From positions 310,001 to 374,000 of the forward strand of contig NZ_JAACJE010000001.1 in assembly GCF_010020825.1 (NCBI RefSeq): DNA of 64,000 nucleotides. Reading direction: 5' to 3'. The stretch is from Acidovorax sp. 210-6 (GTDB lineage Bacteria; Pseudomonadota; Gammaproteobacteria; Burkholderiales; Burkholderiaceae_C). Under the pieces are notes generated by a model. The model saw only the letters and a program-made list of their open reading frames with translations. It was not told where the DNA came from and did not search any database. The translations under genes and the position numbers were made by a program. Shown here one piece after another: positions 17,400 through 27,120 of the stretch (position 1 is the stretch's first letter; every line of letters starts with the position of its first letter).

Positions 17400-19382
17400 C
17401 TACGGGCGCACTGGCCAGAAAAACCCTATGGGTGCGCTGCGCAGGCGTGAACGGATCGCGTGGTAGATCCGCGAGCGATCCACGCCACTGACGTTTTGCG
17501 CGCGCAGCGCCAGCCGGAAAGCCAGCACAAAGCTGACGCCCACGTTCAGTGCGCCATTGAGGGGAATCAACGCCACAGCCCACCAGAACGCAGGCATGTG
17601 TAGGCTTTGCAGGCCCAGGCTGGCGGTGGCCGCGCCCAACTGCCCGGAGGACAGCGTCACGTGGCGCACGTCCAGCCCCAGGCCGAAAAAACCCGCCACC
17701 GCAGGTGTCAACCCCAGCATGAAGCCCAGCGAGATGTTGGCCGCAAAGCCAGAAATGTTGTCACGCAGAAAGCCTGCCCAGCGCGCGGCCCGTTGTGCGC
17801 CCAGCCAGTGTGTGATGCGCGGGTTGTAGCGCAGGGCCGAATCCAAGCGGTGCAGGACGAACCAGTTTTCCGTCCACCCGGCGACGATGCTGGACGCAAA
17901 CAGCAGCACCCCGGTGAATGCCGCAAACAGCACCGAGGGGCCGAGCAGGTGCAGCGAGTCGAGCACATGCAGTGCCTTGTCCTCGCTGAGGAAGGGAGCC
18001 CCCAGGACGGACGCCAGCCCCAGGGCCAGCAGCAGCGCCGCGGGATACACCACCAGCACGTTGCCCAGCACGGCTGCCACCTGCGAGCGCACCAGGTGCA
18101 TGACCTCGTCCACGAAGGACTGCACGGCGCTGTCGGAGTCAAGCTCCTTGAGCTTGGCGGCCATGGCCGGTGCCGTCATGGCGGGCTGCTTGGTCGCCAC
18201 GGTGAAATGCAGCAACTGGATCAGCACAAAGCTCAGGGCATAGTTCACGCCCGCCAGAAAGCCACCCCAGAAGGCCGACAGCGCCAGCGCATACAGCCCA
18301 AACTTGACCAGCGTGGTGAAGGCCATCACCGCGCCGCCCCCGGCGGCCTTGCCCACCATGGCGCGGTATTCGGCCGGGGTGCGGGTGATGTAGTGCTCGC
18401 CGGTCTCGGCGCTGCGCTCGGCCACCTTGGCCGCCAGCAAGGATGAATTGGCACGCAGCAGCGCGCGCAGGCTGCGCCGCTCCTGCCCCACCTTGACGAG
18501 CTGTGCCAGCAACTGTGCGGCGCTCAGGGCCAGGGTGGGCGAGAGCACGCAATCGAGCAGCGCACGCACGCGCAGGATGCGCTCGCGCAACTGGCGCACA
18601 CGAAACACCAGGCCCACCGAGATGCCGCTGTCCTCGAAGTGCTGGTACACCGTGGCGGCAGCGGCGCGGCAGGCTTCGAGCCGCTCGCGCAGGCGCTGCG
18701 CCGCCTCGTCCAGCCGCTCGGGCGTGCGCAGGCCGTGCAACACCTCCACGCGCAGACTCTCCACGTCGCGGATCAGCGCGTGGAACGGTTGGGACTCGCG
18801 CGCCTGCTCGCTCATGCGCAGGCGCAGGTCAGGGGCAAAGCCGGTGGACAGGATCTGCCCGGCGCAGTAGGTGATGGCGTCCAGCAGCGCGGTCTTCCAC
18901 TGCAGCCCTTGGTTGTCCGGGCCGGCCAACAGGCGCACCAGCCGGTTGAGCTGCGGCTCGGGTACCGCGGCCAGCCACTGGGCGTCAAAGGCCGTGGGTA
19001 GTGCCAGACTGAACAGCTCCGAGGCGTCCAGCGTCTCGGGGCTGCCGGGCAGCAGCTTGTGGCGCAGGCGTGCAGCCATTTCGCTGACCATGGCGTTGCG
19101 CGGCGCAAAGCCAAAATCGGCCAGCAAGGTGGTGATGTCCACCGTCTCCACCAGCACCTGCCACCAGGCCTGCAGGCGCGATTGCAGCTCCGGGCGCGCA
19201 TCCACCGCATCGATGAAGGCCTGCACCCGGTCAAGTGTGGCCGGGACGGACGCCTGGTCCCCGCGTACCCAGCCCGTCAGCTCCAGCAGCCACAGGTGGC
19301 GCTCGGCCAGGCCTGCGCCGGGGTCCAGCCGGGCCAGCAGCTGTTCCAGCTCGGCCGTTGCGGTGGTCAGGGGCGCATTCAA
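17400..19382 (-). CDS. Gcr-type 'site-specific recombinase' family membrane protein
   Basis: A 660-residue protein of the family usually annotated as site-specific recombinase (Gcr). The N-terminal half is helical and soluble. The C-terminal half has several hydrophobic segments ([60 protein letters not shown]), which does not suit a DNA recombinase, and no tyrosine- or serine-recombinase catalytic motif is visible. I regard it as a membrane protein of unknown function. The start is a TTG overlapping the apaG stop (TTGA). The 160 bases downstream hold nothing recognisable. Confidence 0.75.
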   Translation of the reverse strand: MNAPLTTATAELEQLLARLDPGAGLAERHLWLLELTGWVRGDQASVPATLDRVQAFIDAVDARPELQSRLQAWWQVLVETVDITTLLADFGFAPRNAMVSEMAARLRHKLLPGSPETLDASELFSLALPTAFDAQWLAAVPEPQLNRLVRLLAGPDNQGLQWKTALLDAITYCAGQILSTGFAPDLRLRMSEQARESQPFHALIRDVESLRVEVLHGLRTPERLDEAAQRLRERLEACRAAAATVYQHFEDSGISVGLVFRVRQLRERILRVRALLDCVLSPTLALSAAQLLAQLVKVGQERRSLRALLRANSSLLAAKVAERSAETGEHYITRTPAEYRAMVGKAAGGGAVMAFTTLVKFGLYALALSAFWGGFLAGVNYALSFVLIQLLHFTVATKQPAMTAPAMAAKLKELDSDSAVQSFVDEVMHLVRSQVAAVLGNVLVVYPAALLLALGLASVLGAPFLSEDKALHVLDSLHLLGPSVLFAAFTGVLLFASSIVAGWTENWFVLHRLDSALRYNPRITHWLGAQRAARWAGFLRDNISGFAANISLGFMLGLTPAVAGFFGLGLDVRHVTLSSGQLGAATASLGLQSLHMPAFWWAVALIPLNGALNVGVSFVLAFRLALRAQNVSGVDRSRIYHAIRSRLRSAPIGFFWPVRP

Positions 19383-19789
19383 TGCAGCACCCTCGCACCC
19401 AGGGGAGCGCTGGTGGGGCCCGTACCTGTGGCTTCCAGCAGGAACAGCGGGATGGGCACTTCGAACGCTTCGCCGTCCTCCCCCACGCAGTGGTAATGGC
19501 CGTGCATGGTGCCCGTGGGCGTACGCAGGGGGCAGCCGCTGGTGTACTGGAAGGATTCGCCCGGTTGGAGCAGGGGCTGTCGGCCCACCACCCCCAGGCC
19601 CTTGACCTCCTGGGTATGCCCCAGGGCGTCGCTGATGACCCAGTGCCGAGAGATCAGTTGCGCTGCCACCGTGCCCTGGTTGATCACCGTGACCGTGTAG
19701 GCAAACTGGTAGTCGTCCTGGGCCGGGTCGGATTGGCCGGCCAGGTATTCGGGTTGGACTTCGACGCTGAAAGCATGCTTGGGGCTCAT
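19379..19789 (-). CDS. apaG: ApaG family protein
   Basis: A 136-residue beta-sandwich protein of the ApaG family. It shows the conserved core [40 protein letters not shown] and [18 protein letters not shown], then GTMHGHYHC. ApaG was linked genetically to Co2+/Mg2+ resistance and diadenosine tetraphosphate metabolism, but its biochemistry is unsettled. The start at 19789 is the ATG before [15 protein letters not shown], the normal N-terminus. Only 30 bases separate it from divergent rpe, so their promoters must overlap. It is cotranslated with the Gcr-type gene. Confidence 0.92.
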   Translation of the reverse strand: MSPKHAFSVEVQPEYLAGQSDPAQDDYQFAYTVTVINQGTVAAQLISRHWVISDALGHTQEVKGLGVVGRQPLLQPGESFQYTSGCPLRTPTGTMHGHYHCVGEDGEAFEVPIPLFLLEATGTGPTSAPLGARVLH

Positions 19790-19819
19790 GTCGCGAATGG
19801 TAACTGCGACAATGGCGCC

Positions 19820-20500
19820 ATGAGCCCCACCTACCGCATTGCCCCCTCGATCCTGTCCGCCGACTTTGCCCGCCTGGGCGAGGAAGTGCGCAGCGTCATC
19901 GCCGCCGGTGCCGACTGGATCCATTTCGACGTGATGGACAACCATTACGTGCCCAACCTGACCTTTGGCCCCATGGTGTGCCAGGCGCTCAAGCCCCATG
20001 CCGTCACGCCCGCAGGTCAGGCCGTGCCCATCGACGTGCACCTGATGATTCAGCCCGTGGACGCACTGGCCGCCGCCTTTGCCGAGGCCGGTGCCGACTA
20101 CATCAGCTTCCACCCTGACGCCTCGGGCCATGTGCACCGCAGCATCCAGGCCATCCGCTCCAAGGGCGTCAAGCCGGGGCTGGTGTTCAACCCCGCGCAG
20201 CCGCTGGACGTGCTGGACTGGGTGATCGATGACATCGACCTCATCCTCATCATGAGCGTCAACCCCGGCTTTGGCGGCCAGAGCTTCATCGACTCGGCAC
20301 TGCGCAAGATCGAGGCCGTGCGCAAGCGCATCGACGCCAGTGGCAAGGACATCCGGCTGGAGGTGGACGGCGGCATCAAGCAGGAGAACATCCGCCGCGT
20401 GGCCGACGCTGGGGCCGACACCTTCGTGGCGGGCAGCGCTATTTTTGGCAAGCCCGACTACCGCAGCGTGATCGACGCCATGCGGGCGCAGCTGGCGTGA
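19820..20500 (+). CDS. rpe: Ribulose-phosphate 3-epimerase
   Basis: A 226-residue TIM-barrel enzyme interconverting ribulose-5-phosphate and xylulose-5-phosphate. The motifs [40 protein letters not shown]-type [18 protein letters not shown] and EVDGGIK are all present with the metal-binding His and Asp residues. The ATG at 19820 gives the usual N-terminus. The stop overlaps the gph start, a common pairing in proteobacteria. Confidence 0.96.
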   Translation: MSPTYRIAPSILSADFARLGEEVRSVIAAGADWIHFDVMDNHYVPNLTFGPMVCQALKPHAVTPAGQAVPIDVHLMIQPVDALAAAFAEAGADYISFHPDASGHVHRSIQAIRSKGVKPGLVFNPAQPLDVLDWVIDDIDLILIMSVNPGFGGQSFIDSALRKIEAVRKRIDASGKDIRLEVDGGIKQENIRRVADAGADTFVAGSAIFGKPDYRSVIDAMRAQLA

Positions 20501-21192
20501 TGCAAGTCCCCTTGCAATTAGGGGCGCTGGACGCCGCGATCATCGACCTTGACGGCACCTTGGTGGACACCCTGGGCGACTTTGCCGGGGCCCTGGGCCG
20601 CATGCTGCATGACCTGGCCTTGCCGCCGATCGACGCGACGCAGATCGAACGCATGGTGGGCAAGGGATCGGAGCATTTGCTGCGTTCAGTGCTCAATCAT
20701 GTGCTGGCGCCCATGGATGAAGCGCAACGTGCTATTAAAATCGAAGCATTGTTTGCGCAGGCCTGGGCCAGTTACCAGGCACACTACCGCGCCATCAACG
20801 GCCAGTGTGCCCAGGTGTACCCCGGTGCGGACCAGGGTTTGCAAGCGCTGCGTGCGCGTGGCCTGCGCCTGGCCTGTCTGACCAACAAGCCGCACGCGTT
20901 TGCGGTGGACTTGTTGCACGCCAAGGGGCTGGCGGGGCATTTCGAGCATGTGTTCGGCGGCGACAGCTTTGAGCGCAAGAAACCCGACCCGCTGCCCCTG
21001 CGCAAAACCTGCGAGGCCCTGGGCACCCAGCCTGCGCGCACCCTGATGGTGGGCGACTCCAGCAACGATGCCCAGGCCGCCCGCGCGGCCGGCTGCCCGG
21101 TGGTGCTGGTGACCTACGGTTACAACCACGGCCAAGACGCCCGCAGCGTGGATGCGGACGGCTGGGTGGATTCGCTCGCGCAGCTGGCGTAG
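20500..21192 (+). CDS. gph: Phosphoglycolate phosphatase (HAD family)
   Basis: A 230-residue HAD hydrolase that dephosphorylates 2-phosphoglycolate. Motif I is IDLDGTLVDTLGD, motif II LTNKPHAF, and motif III/IV KKPDPLP followed by MVGDSSNDAQAARAAG. Translation can start at ATG 20500, overlapping the rpe stop by one base, or at the GTG just before it. Residues about 64-81 (NHVLAPMDEAQRAIKIEA) fall on a decayed copy of the family 1 repeat within the cap domain. The gene meets the MCP gene tail to tail with one base between. Confidence 0.94.
   Translation: MQVPLQLGALDAAIIDLDGTLVDTLGDFAGALGRMLHDLALPPIDATQIERMVGKGSEHLLRSVLNHVLAPMDEAQRAIKIEALFAQAWASYQAHYRAINGQCAQVYPGADQGLQALRARGLRLACLTNKPHAFAVDLLHAKGLAGHFEHVFGGDSFERKKPDPLPLRKTCEALGTQPARTLMVGDSSNDAQAARAAGCPVVLVTYGYNHGQDARSVDADGWVDSLAQLA
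20689..20741. repeat. Decayed family 1 palindromic repeat inside gph
   Basis: Read on the minus strand, ATTTTAATAGC, then TTGCGCTTC, a loop and GGGCGCC keep the order of family 1, although the outer right arm is weak. AT-rich bases inside a GC-rich gene support it. The call is tentative. Confidence 0.4.
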
Positions 21193-21193
21193 G

Positions 21194-22846
21194 TCAGGCC
21201 GCCAGGCGGCGCTGCGCACCGTGGCCCGGCAGTGTGGTTGGCGCAGGCGTGGGCGCAGGCGCCGCTGCTTGCTCCATGCGGCTGCGTGCCGCAGCGCTGC
21301 TGCCCGTGCCCGTGTGGAACACGGACATGGCCTGTACCAGTTGCGCCGCCTGGTTGCGCAGGCTGTCTGCGGCGGCAGCGCTTTCCTCGACCAGCGCAGC
21401 GTTCTGCTGGGTGGCCTGGTCCATCTGCGTGATGGCTTCGCCCACCTGGGCCACGCCCTGGCTTTGCTCGGTGCTGGCGGCGCTGATCTCGCCCATGATG
21501 TCGGTCACGCGGCGAATGGCGCCCACTACCTCCTGCATGGTGGCGCCTGCGCGGTCCACCTGCGCCGAGCCCGCTTCTACGCGTTCGGCGCTGGCACTGA
21601 TGAGTTGTTTGATTTCCTTGGCCGCCTCGGCGCTGCGTCCGGCCAGCGAGCGCACCTCGCTGGCTACCACGGCAAAGCCCCGGCCCTGCTCGCCGGCGCG
21701 GGCCGCTTCCACGGCGGCGTTGAGCGCCAGGATGTTGGTCTGGAAGGCGATGCCGTCGATTACGCTGATGATGTCGGCGATCTTGCTGCTGGCTGCGCTG
21801 ATGCCCTTCATGGTCTGCACCACCTCGGCAACCACTTCGCCGCCCTGCTGCGCCACGCTGGAGGCGTTGACTGCCAACTGGTTGGCCTGGCGTGCGTTGT
21901 CGGCGTTCTGGCGCACGGTGGAGCCCAGTTGCTCCATGGATGCGGAGGTTTGCTCCAGCGCGCTGGCCTGCTGCTCGGTGCGTGCGGACAGGTCGTTGTT
22001 GCCCTGGGCAATTTCGTTGCTGGCGGTGGCCACGCCTTCGGCGTTGCGGCGCACGTCGCACACGATGGATGCGAGCTTGGCCTGCATGTGGGCCAGGGCC
22101 TGCAGCAGTTGACCGGTCTCGTCACGGGCCGTGGTGGCCAGCGGTTGGGTCAGGTCTCCGTCGGCGATCTTCTCGGCGGCGCGCATGCCCTGGCGCAGCG
22201 GGGTGACGATGGAGCGCGTGACCATCCAGGCCATGAAGGTGCCCAGCGCAATGGCCGCCAGGGCGCCCACGCCCAGCAGCGTCTGGCTGGCGCCGGCCAT
22301 GGCGGCGGTGTCCTGCTGGCTGGCGTCCAACTGGCTGGCCATGAAGGAGCGCAGCGCGTCCAGCGCCTGCAGGTACTTGTTGGCCAGGGGGCGCAGTTGC
22401 TGGTCCACCATGGCGGGGATGGTGGGCTCGCCGCCGCGGTGCAGTTCGCGGATCTCGGCCAGCTTGGCGAGGTAGGTGTCACGCGCCGTGGCGATGTCGG
22501 CCAACAGTGCCTTGCCGCGGCTGTCCTGCACCAGTTCCTCGATGCGCTTGACCTTGCCCTCGGTGGCCGTGGCGGTGGCCTTCATCTCGTTGGTGAGTTG
22601 TTCCATGTAGGCCGTGTCGATGGCCTTGAGGAAGGCTTCGGTACGCACCCAGTTCAGCCGGATGTCCGAGGCCCAGTCTTCCACCAGCGTGCGCTGTTCG
22701 ATCTCGCGCGTGGCCACGCGTTCGCTGGCGTCCTTGAGCACGCCGATGCGCCACATGCCGCCCAAGGCAATGATGGCAGTGATCAACAGGATGACGCCAA
22801 AACCCAGGCCCAGACGGGGGCCGACGCGGAGGTTGCTGAAATTCAT
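21194..22846 (-). CDS. Methyl-accepting chemotaxis protein
   Basis: A 550-residue chemoreceptor. It has membrane segment about 11-31, a four-helix-bundle periplasmic domain about 35-190, second membrane segment about 192-212, HAMP, and a long cytoplasmic signalling coiled coil. The hairpin tip contains [20 protein letters not shown] and [14 protein letters not shown], which bind CheA and CheW. Glutamine and glutamate pairs suitable for methylation flank it. The start at 22846 ([17 protein letters not shown]) is the usual Tsr-like N-terminus; a longer frame upstream lacks a ribosome site. Ligand unknown. No other chemotaxis gene is in the window. Confidence 0.94.
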   Translation of the reverse strand: MNFSNLRVGPRLGLGFGVILLITAIIALGGMWRIGVLKDASERVATREIEQRTLVEDWASDIRLNWVRTEAFLKAIDTAYMEQLTNEMKATATATEGKVKRIEELVQDSRGKALLADIATARDTYLAKLAEIRELHRGGEPTIPAMVDQQLRPLANKYLQALDALRSFMASQLDASQQDTAAMAGASQTLLGVGALAAIALGTFMAWMVTRSIVTPLRQGMRAAEKIADGDLTQPLATTARDETGQLLQALAHMQAKLASIVCDVRRNAEGVATASNEIAQGNNDLSARTEQQASALEQTSASMEQLGSTVRQNADNARQANQLAVNASSVAQQGGEVVAEVVQTMKGISAASSKIADIISVIDGIAFQTNILALNAAVEAARAGEQGRGFAVVASEVRSLAGRSAEAAKEIKQLISASAERVEAGSAQVDRAGATMQEVVGAIRRVTDIMGEISAASTEQSQGVAQVGEAITQMDQATQQNAALVEESAAAADSLRNQAAQLVQAMSVFHTGTGSSAAARSRMEQAAAPAPTPAPTTLPGHGAQRRLAA

Positions 22847-23045
22847 GGTGGTCTCGGATATCGGGTATTGGGTAACGATGGAGCAGACAGGCGTGGGCGG
22901 CTGGAGCATGTGTCTCCTGCCTGGAACCTCGCTGGCGCTGGGGCTGGGCGTCTGAGGGTCAGCTTATCGGGGCGAGGAGGTGCGTGCTATTCGCGCAATC
23001 CTCTATAAAGTGTCGACCAGGCGACACCTCGGCCACGCACCAATG

Positions 23046-23072
23046 AAAAGACCTGCCGCATGGACAGGTCTT
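23046..23072 (-). terminator. Rho-independent terminator downstream of the chalcone-isomerase-like gene
   Basis: On the minus strand AAGACCTG and CAGGTCTT form an 8-bp stem with a 9-base loop, followed by a short T run. It lies 26 bases after the stop of the gene at 23098 and would separate it from the chemoreceptor gene. Confidence 0.7.
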
Positions 23073-23097
23073 GGTGCTCAGGACTGTGGCTGGAGCA

Positions 23098-23679
23098 TCA
23101 CTTGGCGCCCAGCATGGCGTCCTTGAGCTTCCAGTCGGCAGGGTTCTGGCCAAACCAGATCGACATCAGCGCCTTGAAGAAGGCAGGGTCCTTGAAGGGC
23201 TCGGACTGCAGCTTGCCTTTGGCCCAGATGCTCAGGCCCTTGGCCGGATCCCATTCCAGCGCGCACACATCGCCGGGGGCAAAGGACTTGTTGGCGGCAA
23301 AGATCTCGCCCATCTTGATCATTCCCGGAATGATCTTGGACATCTCCGCCTTGCTGGTGTTGTCCTCAATGCCCCGGGTGAGCAACTTGCCGAAGTCGGC
23401 AGAGTTGATCTCGCGCAGGAAGGTCATCGTCAGGCGTTTGGGACCAGGGGCCGCGAGCAGTTCGTCCAGCGACTTCACGGGTTGCGTGGTGTACAGGTCG
23501 CCCACATACACCTTGAACGGCCCTTTGTAGCGGATGCCTGCGCCATTGAGCTGGAGCTTGGTGTCCGCGATGGTGATGCTGTCTTCCAGCTTGATGCCGG
23601 AAATCTCCACGGCTGCCAGCGACGCCGAGGCCCAGCATAGGCCGGTGGCAAGAAAAAGGGCGTGCAGTGCTTTGCGCAT
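23098..23679 (-). CDS. Chalcone-isomerase-like exported protein
   Basis: A 193-residue protein with signal peptide (KALHALFLATGLCWASASLA, then AVEISG). The remainder fits the bacterial chalcone-isomerase-like family: LQLNGAGIRYKGPFKVYVGDLYT in pieces, RLTMTFLREINSADF, IPGMIKMGEIFAANKSFAPG and FFKALMSIWFG. Bacterial members are not flavonoid enzymes as a rule and their role is unknown; a periplasmic lipid-binding function has been suggested for the fold. The ATG at 23679 is chosen because AGGA lies six bases upstream; a GTG at 23691 is an alternative. Confidence 0.85.
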   Translation of the reverse strand: MRKALHALFLATGLCWASASLAAVEISGIKLEDSITIADTKLQLNGAGIRYKGPFKVYVGDLYTTQPVKSLDELLAAPGPKRLTMTFLREINSADFGKLLTRGIEDNTSKAEMSKIIPGMIKMGEIFAANKSFAPGDVCALEWDPAKGLSIWAKGKLQSEPFKDPAFFKALMSIWFGQNPADWKLKDAMLGAK

Positions 23680-23822
23680 AAAGATCCTCACGAAAAAGAA
23701 CGAGCGTTCGCTTAATGAAACAAATTGTGCCCATCTGGGGGAGGGCGCGCATCAGGGTTTCCATGGGGGAGCGGCTCCTGACCTTGCGCTCTGGGGGGGC
23801 GACTGGACGCAACCGCATTTGC

Positions 23823-23828
23823 TACACT
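23823..23828 (+). promoter_or_regulatory. Candidate -10 element of the trp operon
   Basis: TACACT resembles a sigma-70 -10 box and lies six bases before the leader-peptide ATG. No good -35 box is visible at 16-18 bases upstream. If this is the true promoter, transcription would begin at or next to the leader ATG and the leader would be translated without a 5' untranslated region. Confidence 0.4.
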
Positions 23829-23834
23829 GCACGC

Positions 23835-23918
23835 ATGTTCATCCACCGCGTGTTCATCACAGGTCGCAGCGACCGGGGAGCCTGGCCCTGGCGCAAGCCT
23901 GTCTGCCTGAACACCTGA
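23835..23918 (+). CDS. trpL: trp operon leader peptide (27 residues, two Trp codons)
   Basis: A 27-codon reading frame, MFIHRVFITG... ending VCLNT, lies 117 bases before trpE. It contains Trp codons at positions 17 and 19 (GAWPWRK), a strong enrichment in so short a peptide. A small hairpin (GGTCG, CAG, CGACC at 23862-23874) precedes the Trp codons, and strong hairpins follow the stop. This is the arrangement expected for ribosome-mediated attenuation, in which stalling at Trp codons when charged tRNA-Trp is scarce keeps trpE transcription on. It is identified by position and composition only. Confidence 0.7.
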   Translation: MFIHRVFITGRSDRGAWPWRKPVCLNT

Positions 23919-24035
23919 CCGGCACCCGGGAGCCTCCCGGCGTGCACCCTGGGCCCCGCAGCGGGCCTGACCCATGAACTGCGGTGCGCTCCCATCCAAC
24001 GGGAAGCCGCCCCGCCCGAGCAGGGAGCCTCCCCC
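23919..24035 (+). promoter_or_regulatory. Candidate trp attenuator region
   Basis: Directly after the leader stop, GCACCCGGGA (23922-23931) pairs with TCCCGG-C-GTGC (23935-23945), giving about 10 bp with one bulge. A second hairpin pairs GGCCC (23952-23956) with GGGCC (23963-23967). No clear T run follows, so termination could be Rho-dependent or the control could act on translation of trpE. The exact alternative pairings need folding. Confidence 0.5.
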
Positions 24036-25535
24036 GTGATCACCGAACTTGAATTTCAAAGCCTTGCGCGCGAAGGCTACAACCGCATTCCGCTGATCGC
24101 GGAAGCCTTCGCCGACCTGGAAACCCCCTTGTCCCTGTACCTCAAGCTGGCGCACACGCGTGACGGCGGCAAGTACAGTTTTTTGCTCGAATCCGTGGTG
24201 GGCGGCGAGCGTTTTGGCCGCTACAGCTTCATCGGCCTGCCCGCACGCACCTTGCTGCGCTCGCGTGGCTTTGGCGCCGATGCCGTCACCGAGGTGGTGA
24301 CCGACGGTCAGGTGGTGGAGAGCGCGCCTGGCAACCCGCTGGACTTTGTGCAGGCCTACCAAAAGCGCTTCAAGGTCGCCCTGCGTCCCGGCCTGCCGCG
24401 CTTTTGCGGCGGCCTGGCGGGCTACTTCGGCTACGACGCGGTGCGCCATATCGAAAAGAAGCTGGAGCACACCTGCCCGCCCGACACCCTGGGCATGCCC
24501 GACATCCTGCTGCTGCAATGCGAGGAGTTGGCCGTCATCGACAACCTCTCGGGCAAGCTCTATCTCATCGTCTATGCCGACCCAGGCCAGACCGAGGCCT
24601 ATGCCCGCGGAAAAAAGCGCCTGCGCGAACTCAAGGACCAGCTCAAATACTCGGTGAGCGCCCCGGTGGTCAAACCCACGGAAAGCCACCCCGCCCAGCG
24701 CAGCTTTGCCAAGCAGGACTACCTGGCTGCCGTGGAGCGCGCCAAGGAACTGATCGCGGCAGGTGACTTCATGCAGGTGCAGGTGGGCCAGCGCATCCAC
24801 AAGCGCTTTGAGGCCTCGCCGCTGTCGCTCTACCGCGCACTGCGCTCGCTCAACCCCTCGCCCTACATGTATTACTACCACCTGGGCGACAGCCATGTGG
24901 TGGGCGCCAGCCCCGAGATTTTGGTGCGTCAGGAAAGTACGCCCGAGGGCCAGAAGGTCACCATCCGGCCCCTGGCAGGCACGCGCCCGCGCGGTGCCAC
25001 GCCCGAACTGGACAAGGCCGCCGAGATCGAACTGGTGAACGACCCCAAGGAACGCGCCGAGCATGTGATGCTGATCGACCTGGCGCGCAACGACATCGGG
25101 CGCATCGCCAAGACCGGCAGCGTGAAGGTGACGGAGGCTTTCGTGGTGGAGCGCTACAGCCATGTGATGCACATCGTGAGCAACGTCGAAGGCTTGCTGC
25201 ACGATGGCATGACCAGCATGGACGTGCTCAAGGCCACCTTCCCCGCAGGTACGCTCACTGGTGCGCCCAAGGTACATGCCATGGAGCTGATCGACCAGCT
25301 CGAACCCGTCAAGCGCGGCGTGTATGGCGGCGCCTGCGGCTACCTGAGCTACGCGGGCGACATGGACCTGGCCATCGCCATCCGCACCGCCATCGTCAAG
25401 GATGGGCAGCTTTATGTGCAGGCCGCCGCAGGCGTGGTGGCCGATTCCGTGCCCGAGATGGAGTGGCGCGAAACAGAACACAAGGCCCGCGCCCTGCTGC
25501 GCGCCGCAGAACTGGTAGAGGAAGGACTGGAATGA
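24036..25535 (+). CDS. trpE: Anthranilate synthase component I
   Basis: A 499-residue enzyme of normal length. It converts chorismate to anthranilate with ammonia from TrpG. The N-terminal LLES segment ([19 protein letters not shown], about residue 48 on) belongs to the Trp feedback site. The catalytic C-terminal part shows [39 protein letters not shown] and [16 protein letters not shown]. The start is a GTG at 24036. The stop overlaps the chorismate mutase start (ATGA). It is first in the structural operon and likely controlled by the leader region upstream. Confidence 0.97.
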   Translation: MITELEFQSLAREGYNRIPLIAEAFADLETPLSLYLKLAHTRDGGKYSFLLESVVGGERFGRYSFIGLPARTLLRSRGFGADAVTEVVTDGQVVESAPGNPLDFVQAYQKRFKVALRPGLPRFCGGLAGYFGYDAVRHIEKKLEHTCPPDTLGMPDILLLQCEELAVIDNLSGKLYLIVYADPGQTEAYARGKKRLRELKDQLKYSVSAPVVKPTESHPAQRSFAKQDYLAAVERAKELIAAGDFMQVQVGQRIHKRFEASPLSLYRALRSLNPSPYMYYYHLGDSHVVGASPEILVRQESTPEGQKVTIRPLAGTRPRGATPELDKAAEIELVNDPKERAEHVMLIDLARNDIGRIAKTGSVKVTEAFVVERYSHVMHIVSNVEGLLHDGMTSMDVLKATFPAGTLTGAPKVHAMELIDQLEPVKRGVYGGACGYLSYAGDMDLAIAIRTAIVKDGQLYVQAAAGVVADSVPEMEWRETEHKARALLRAAELVEEGLE

Positions 25536-25864
25536 ACCGCGCGATCGACAACACCCAGCACTGCACCACCATGGAAGACGTGCGCCGTCACATCGACGCC
25601 CTCGACGACGTGCTGGTGCCCCTGTTGGTGACCCGTGGTGGCTACATGACGCAGGCCGCGCGCATCAAGATCGACGCCAACCAGGTGCGCGACGAGGAGC
25701 GCATCGAGGCCATCGTGGCGCGCGTGCGCGCCCGTGCGGCCCAGGAAGGCGGCCAGCCCGACGTCATCGAGGCCATCTACCGCAGCATGATGGAGGCCTA
25801 CATCGCCTTCGAACACCGCGAATTCGCGCGCCTGCGTGCGCCTTCGCAAGGGAGCCAGCCATGA
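25532..25864 (+). CDS. Stand-alone AroQ-type chorismate mutase
   Basis: A 110-residue all-helical protein fitting the AroQ/PchB fold. It has [19 protein letters not shown], an Arg and Lys pair in [19 protein letters not shown], then [20 protein letters not shown]. It probably converts chorismate to prephenate in the cytoplasm. An isochorismate-pyruvate lyase activity (PchB-like) cannot be excluded by eye. It overlaps trpE and trpG by four bases on each side, so it is translated as part of the trp operon, although its product feeds the competing Phe/Tyr branch. Confidence 0.8.
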   Translation: MNRAIDNTQHCTTMEDVRRHIDALDDVLVPLLVTRGGYMTQAARIKIDANQVRDEERIEAIVARVRARAAQEGGQPDVIEAIYRSMMEAYIAFEHREFARLRAPSQGSQP

Positions 25865-26433
25865 AGCTCTTGATGATCGACAACTACGACAGCTTCACCT
25901 ACAACATCGTCCAGTACTTCGGCGAACTGGGCGCGGACGTGGAGGTGTTCCGCAACGACGAGATCACCATCGAAGGCGTGGCCGCGCGCGCGCCCGACCG
26001 CCTGGTGGTCTCGCCCGGCCCCTGCTCGCCCGCCGAGGCCGGCATCTCGGTGGCGGCCATCCAGCACTTCGCCGGCAAGCTGCCCATCCTGGGCGTGTGC
26101 CTGGGGCACCAGAGCATCGGCGCGGCCTTCGGCGGCAAGATCGTGCGGGCCCGCGAACTGATGCACGGCAAGACCAGCGTCATCACCACCACGCAAAAGG
26201 GCGTGTTCGCCGGGCTGCCCGCGCAGTTCACGGTGAACCGCTACCACTCGCTGGCCATCGAGCGCGCGAGCTGCCCCGAGGTGTTGGAGATCACCGCCTG
26301 GACCGAGGACGGCGAGATCATGGGCGTGCGCCACAAGGAGCTGCCCATCGAGGGCGTGCAGTTCCACCCCGAGAGCATCCTCACCGAGCACGGCCACGCC
26401 ATGCTGCGCAACTTCCTGGAGCAGCGGGCGTGA
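25861..26433 (+). CDS. trpG: Anthranilate synthase component II (glutamine amidotransferase)
   Basis: A 190-residue class I amidotransferase supplying ammonia to TrpE. It begins [18 protein letters not shown], has [13 protein letters not shown], the nucleophile segment [22 protein letters not shown] and the catalytic His-Glu segment [14 protein letters not shown]. Four-base overlaps join it to the chorismate mutase gene upstream and the RhtB gene downstream. Confidence 0.97.
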   Translation: MKLLMIDNYDSFTYNIVQYFGELGADVEVFRNDEITIEGVAARAPDRLVVSPGPCSPAEAGISVAAIQHFAGKLPILGVCLGHQSIGAAFGGKIVRARELMHGKTSVITTTQKGVFAGLPAQFTVNRYHSLAIERASCPEVLEITAWTEDGEIMGVRHKELPIEGVQFHPESILTEHGHAMLRNFLEQRA

Positions 26434-27098
26434 GCATCGAGACGCACCAGCTGCTCGTGTTCATCGCCGCCGGCTGGCTGCTCAACCTCACGCCCGGGCC
26501 GGACGTGCTCTACATCGTCTCGAACGCGCTGCGCTCGGGCACGCGCGCGGGCATCGTGGCGGGGCTGGGCATCACGGCGGGGTGCTTCGTGCACATCTTC
26601 GCCGCCGCCGTGGGCGTGGGCGCGCTGCTGGCCACTTCGGCCACGGCGTTCACCGTGCTCAAGTGGCTGGGCGCCGCCTACCTGCTGTGGATGGGGGTGC
26701 GCATGCTGTTCTCCCGTGCGTCGGGCGACAGCGCCAGCAGCGCCGCCATCGCGGCGGCGCAGGCCGCACCGCAGCAGGCGGTATCGCTGCGCGGCGTGTT
26801 CCTGGGCGGCTTCTGGACCAATGTGCTCAACCCCAAGGTCGCCATCTTTTTCCTGGCGTTCGTGCCGCAGTTCATCGCCCCCGCCACCGAGAACAAGGCC
26901 CTGGCCTTCGTATTGCTCGGGGTGCTGTTCAACGTGAACGCCATTCCCGTCAACGCGGGCTGGGCGCTCGCGGCCACTTGGATGGCGCGCCGCGTGGGCG
27001 CCGTGCAGCGAGGCATGCACTGGCTCGATCGCGTGGCGGGCGCCATGTTCATCGGCTTCGGACTCAAGCTGGCCTTCACCGAGCAGCCCAGCGCTTAA
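26430..27098 (+). CDS. LysE/RhtB family amino-acid exporter
   Basis: A 222-residue inner-membrane protein with about six hydrophobic segments. The family signature [21 protein letters not shown] in part lies near the N-terminus ([11 protein letters not shown]), followed by [20 protein letters not shown] and, mid-protein, [22 protein letters not shown]. The start is a GTG overlapping the trpG stop (GTGA). Its position inside the trp operon suggests export of Trp, an intermediate or a related aromatic compound (inference). A 22-base gap precedes trpD. Confidence 0.9.
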   Translation: MSIETHQLLVFIAAGWLLNLTPGPDVLYIVSNALRSGTRAGIVAGLGITAGCFVHIFAAAVGVGALLATSATAFTVLKWLGAAYLLWMGVRMLFSRASGDSASSAAIAAAQAAPQQAVSLRGVFLGGFWTNVLNPKVAIFFLAFVPQFIAPATENKALAFVLLGVLFNVNAIPVNAGWALAATWMARRVGAVQRGMHWLDRVAGAMFIGFGLKLAFTEQPSA

Positions 27099-27120
27099 TC
27101 GACAGAGGAGACTTACCGCC

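Noticed and set aside
17400-19382. A mobile element, because the family is called site-specific recombinase
   Set aside because: No terminal repeats, no catalytic motif, and a membrane-protein profile in a housekeeping context.
25836-27098. A 420-codon frame seeming to join an upstream peptide to the RhtB exporter
   Set aside because: The first half is an alternative frame of trpG; the exporter begins at the GTG at 26430.
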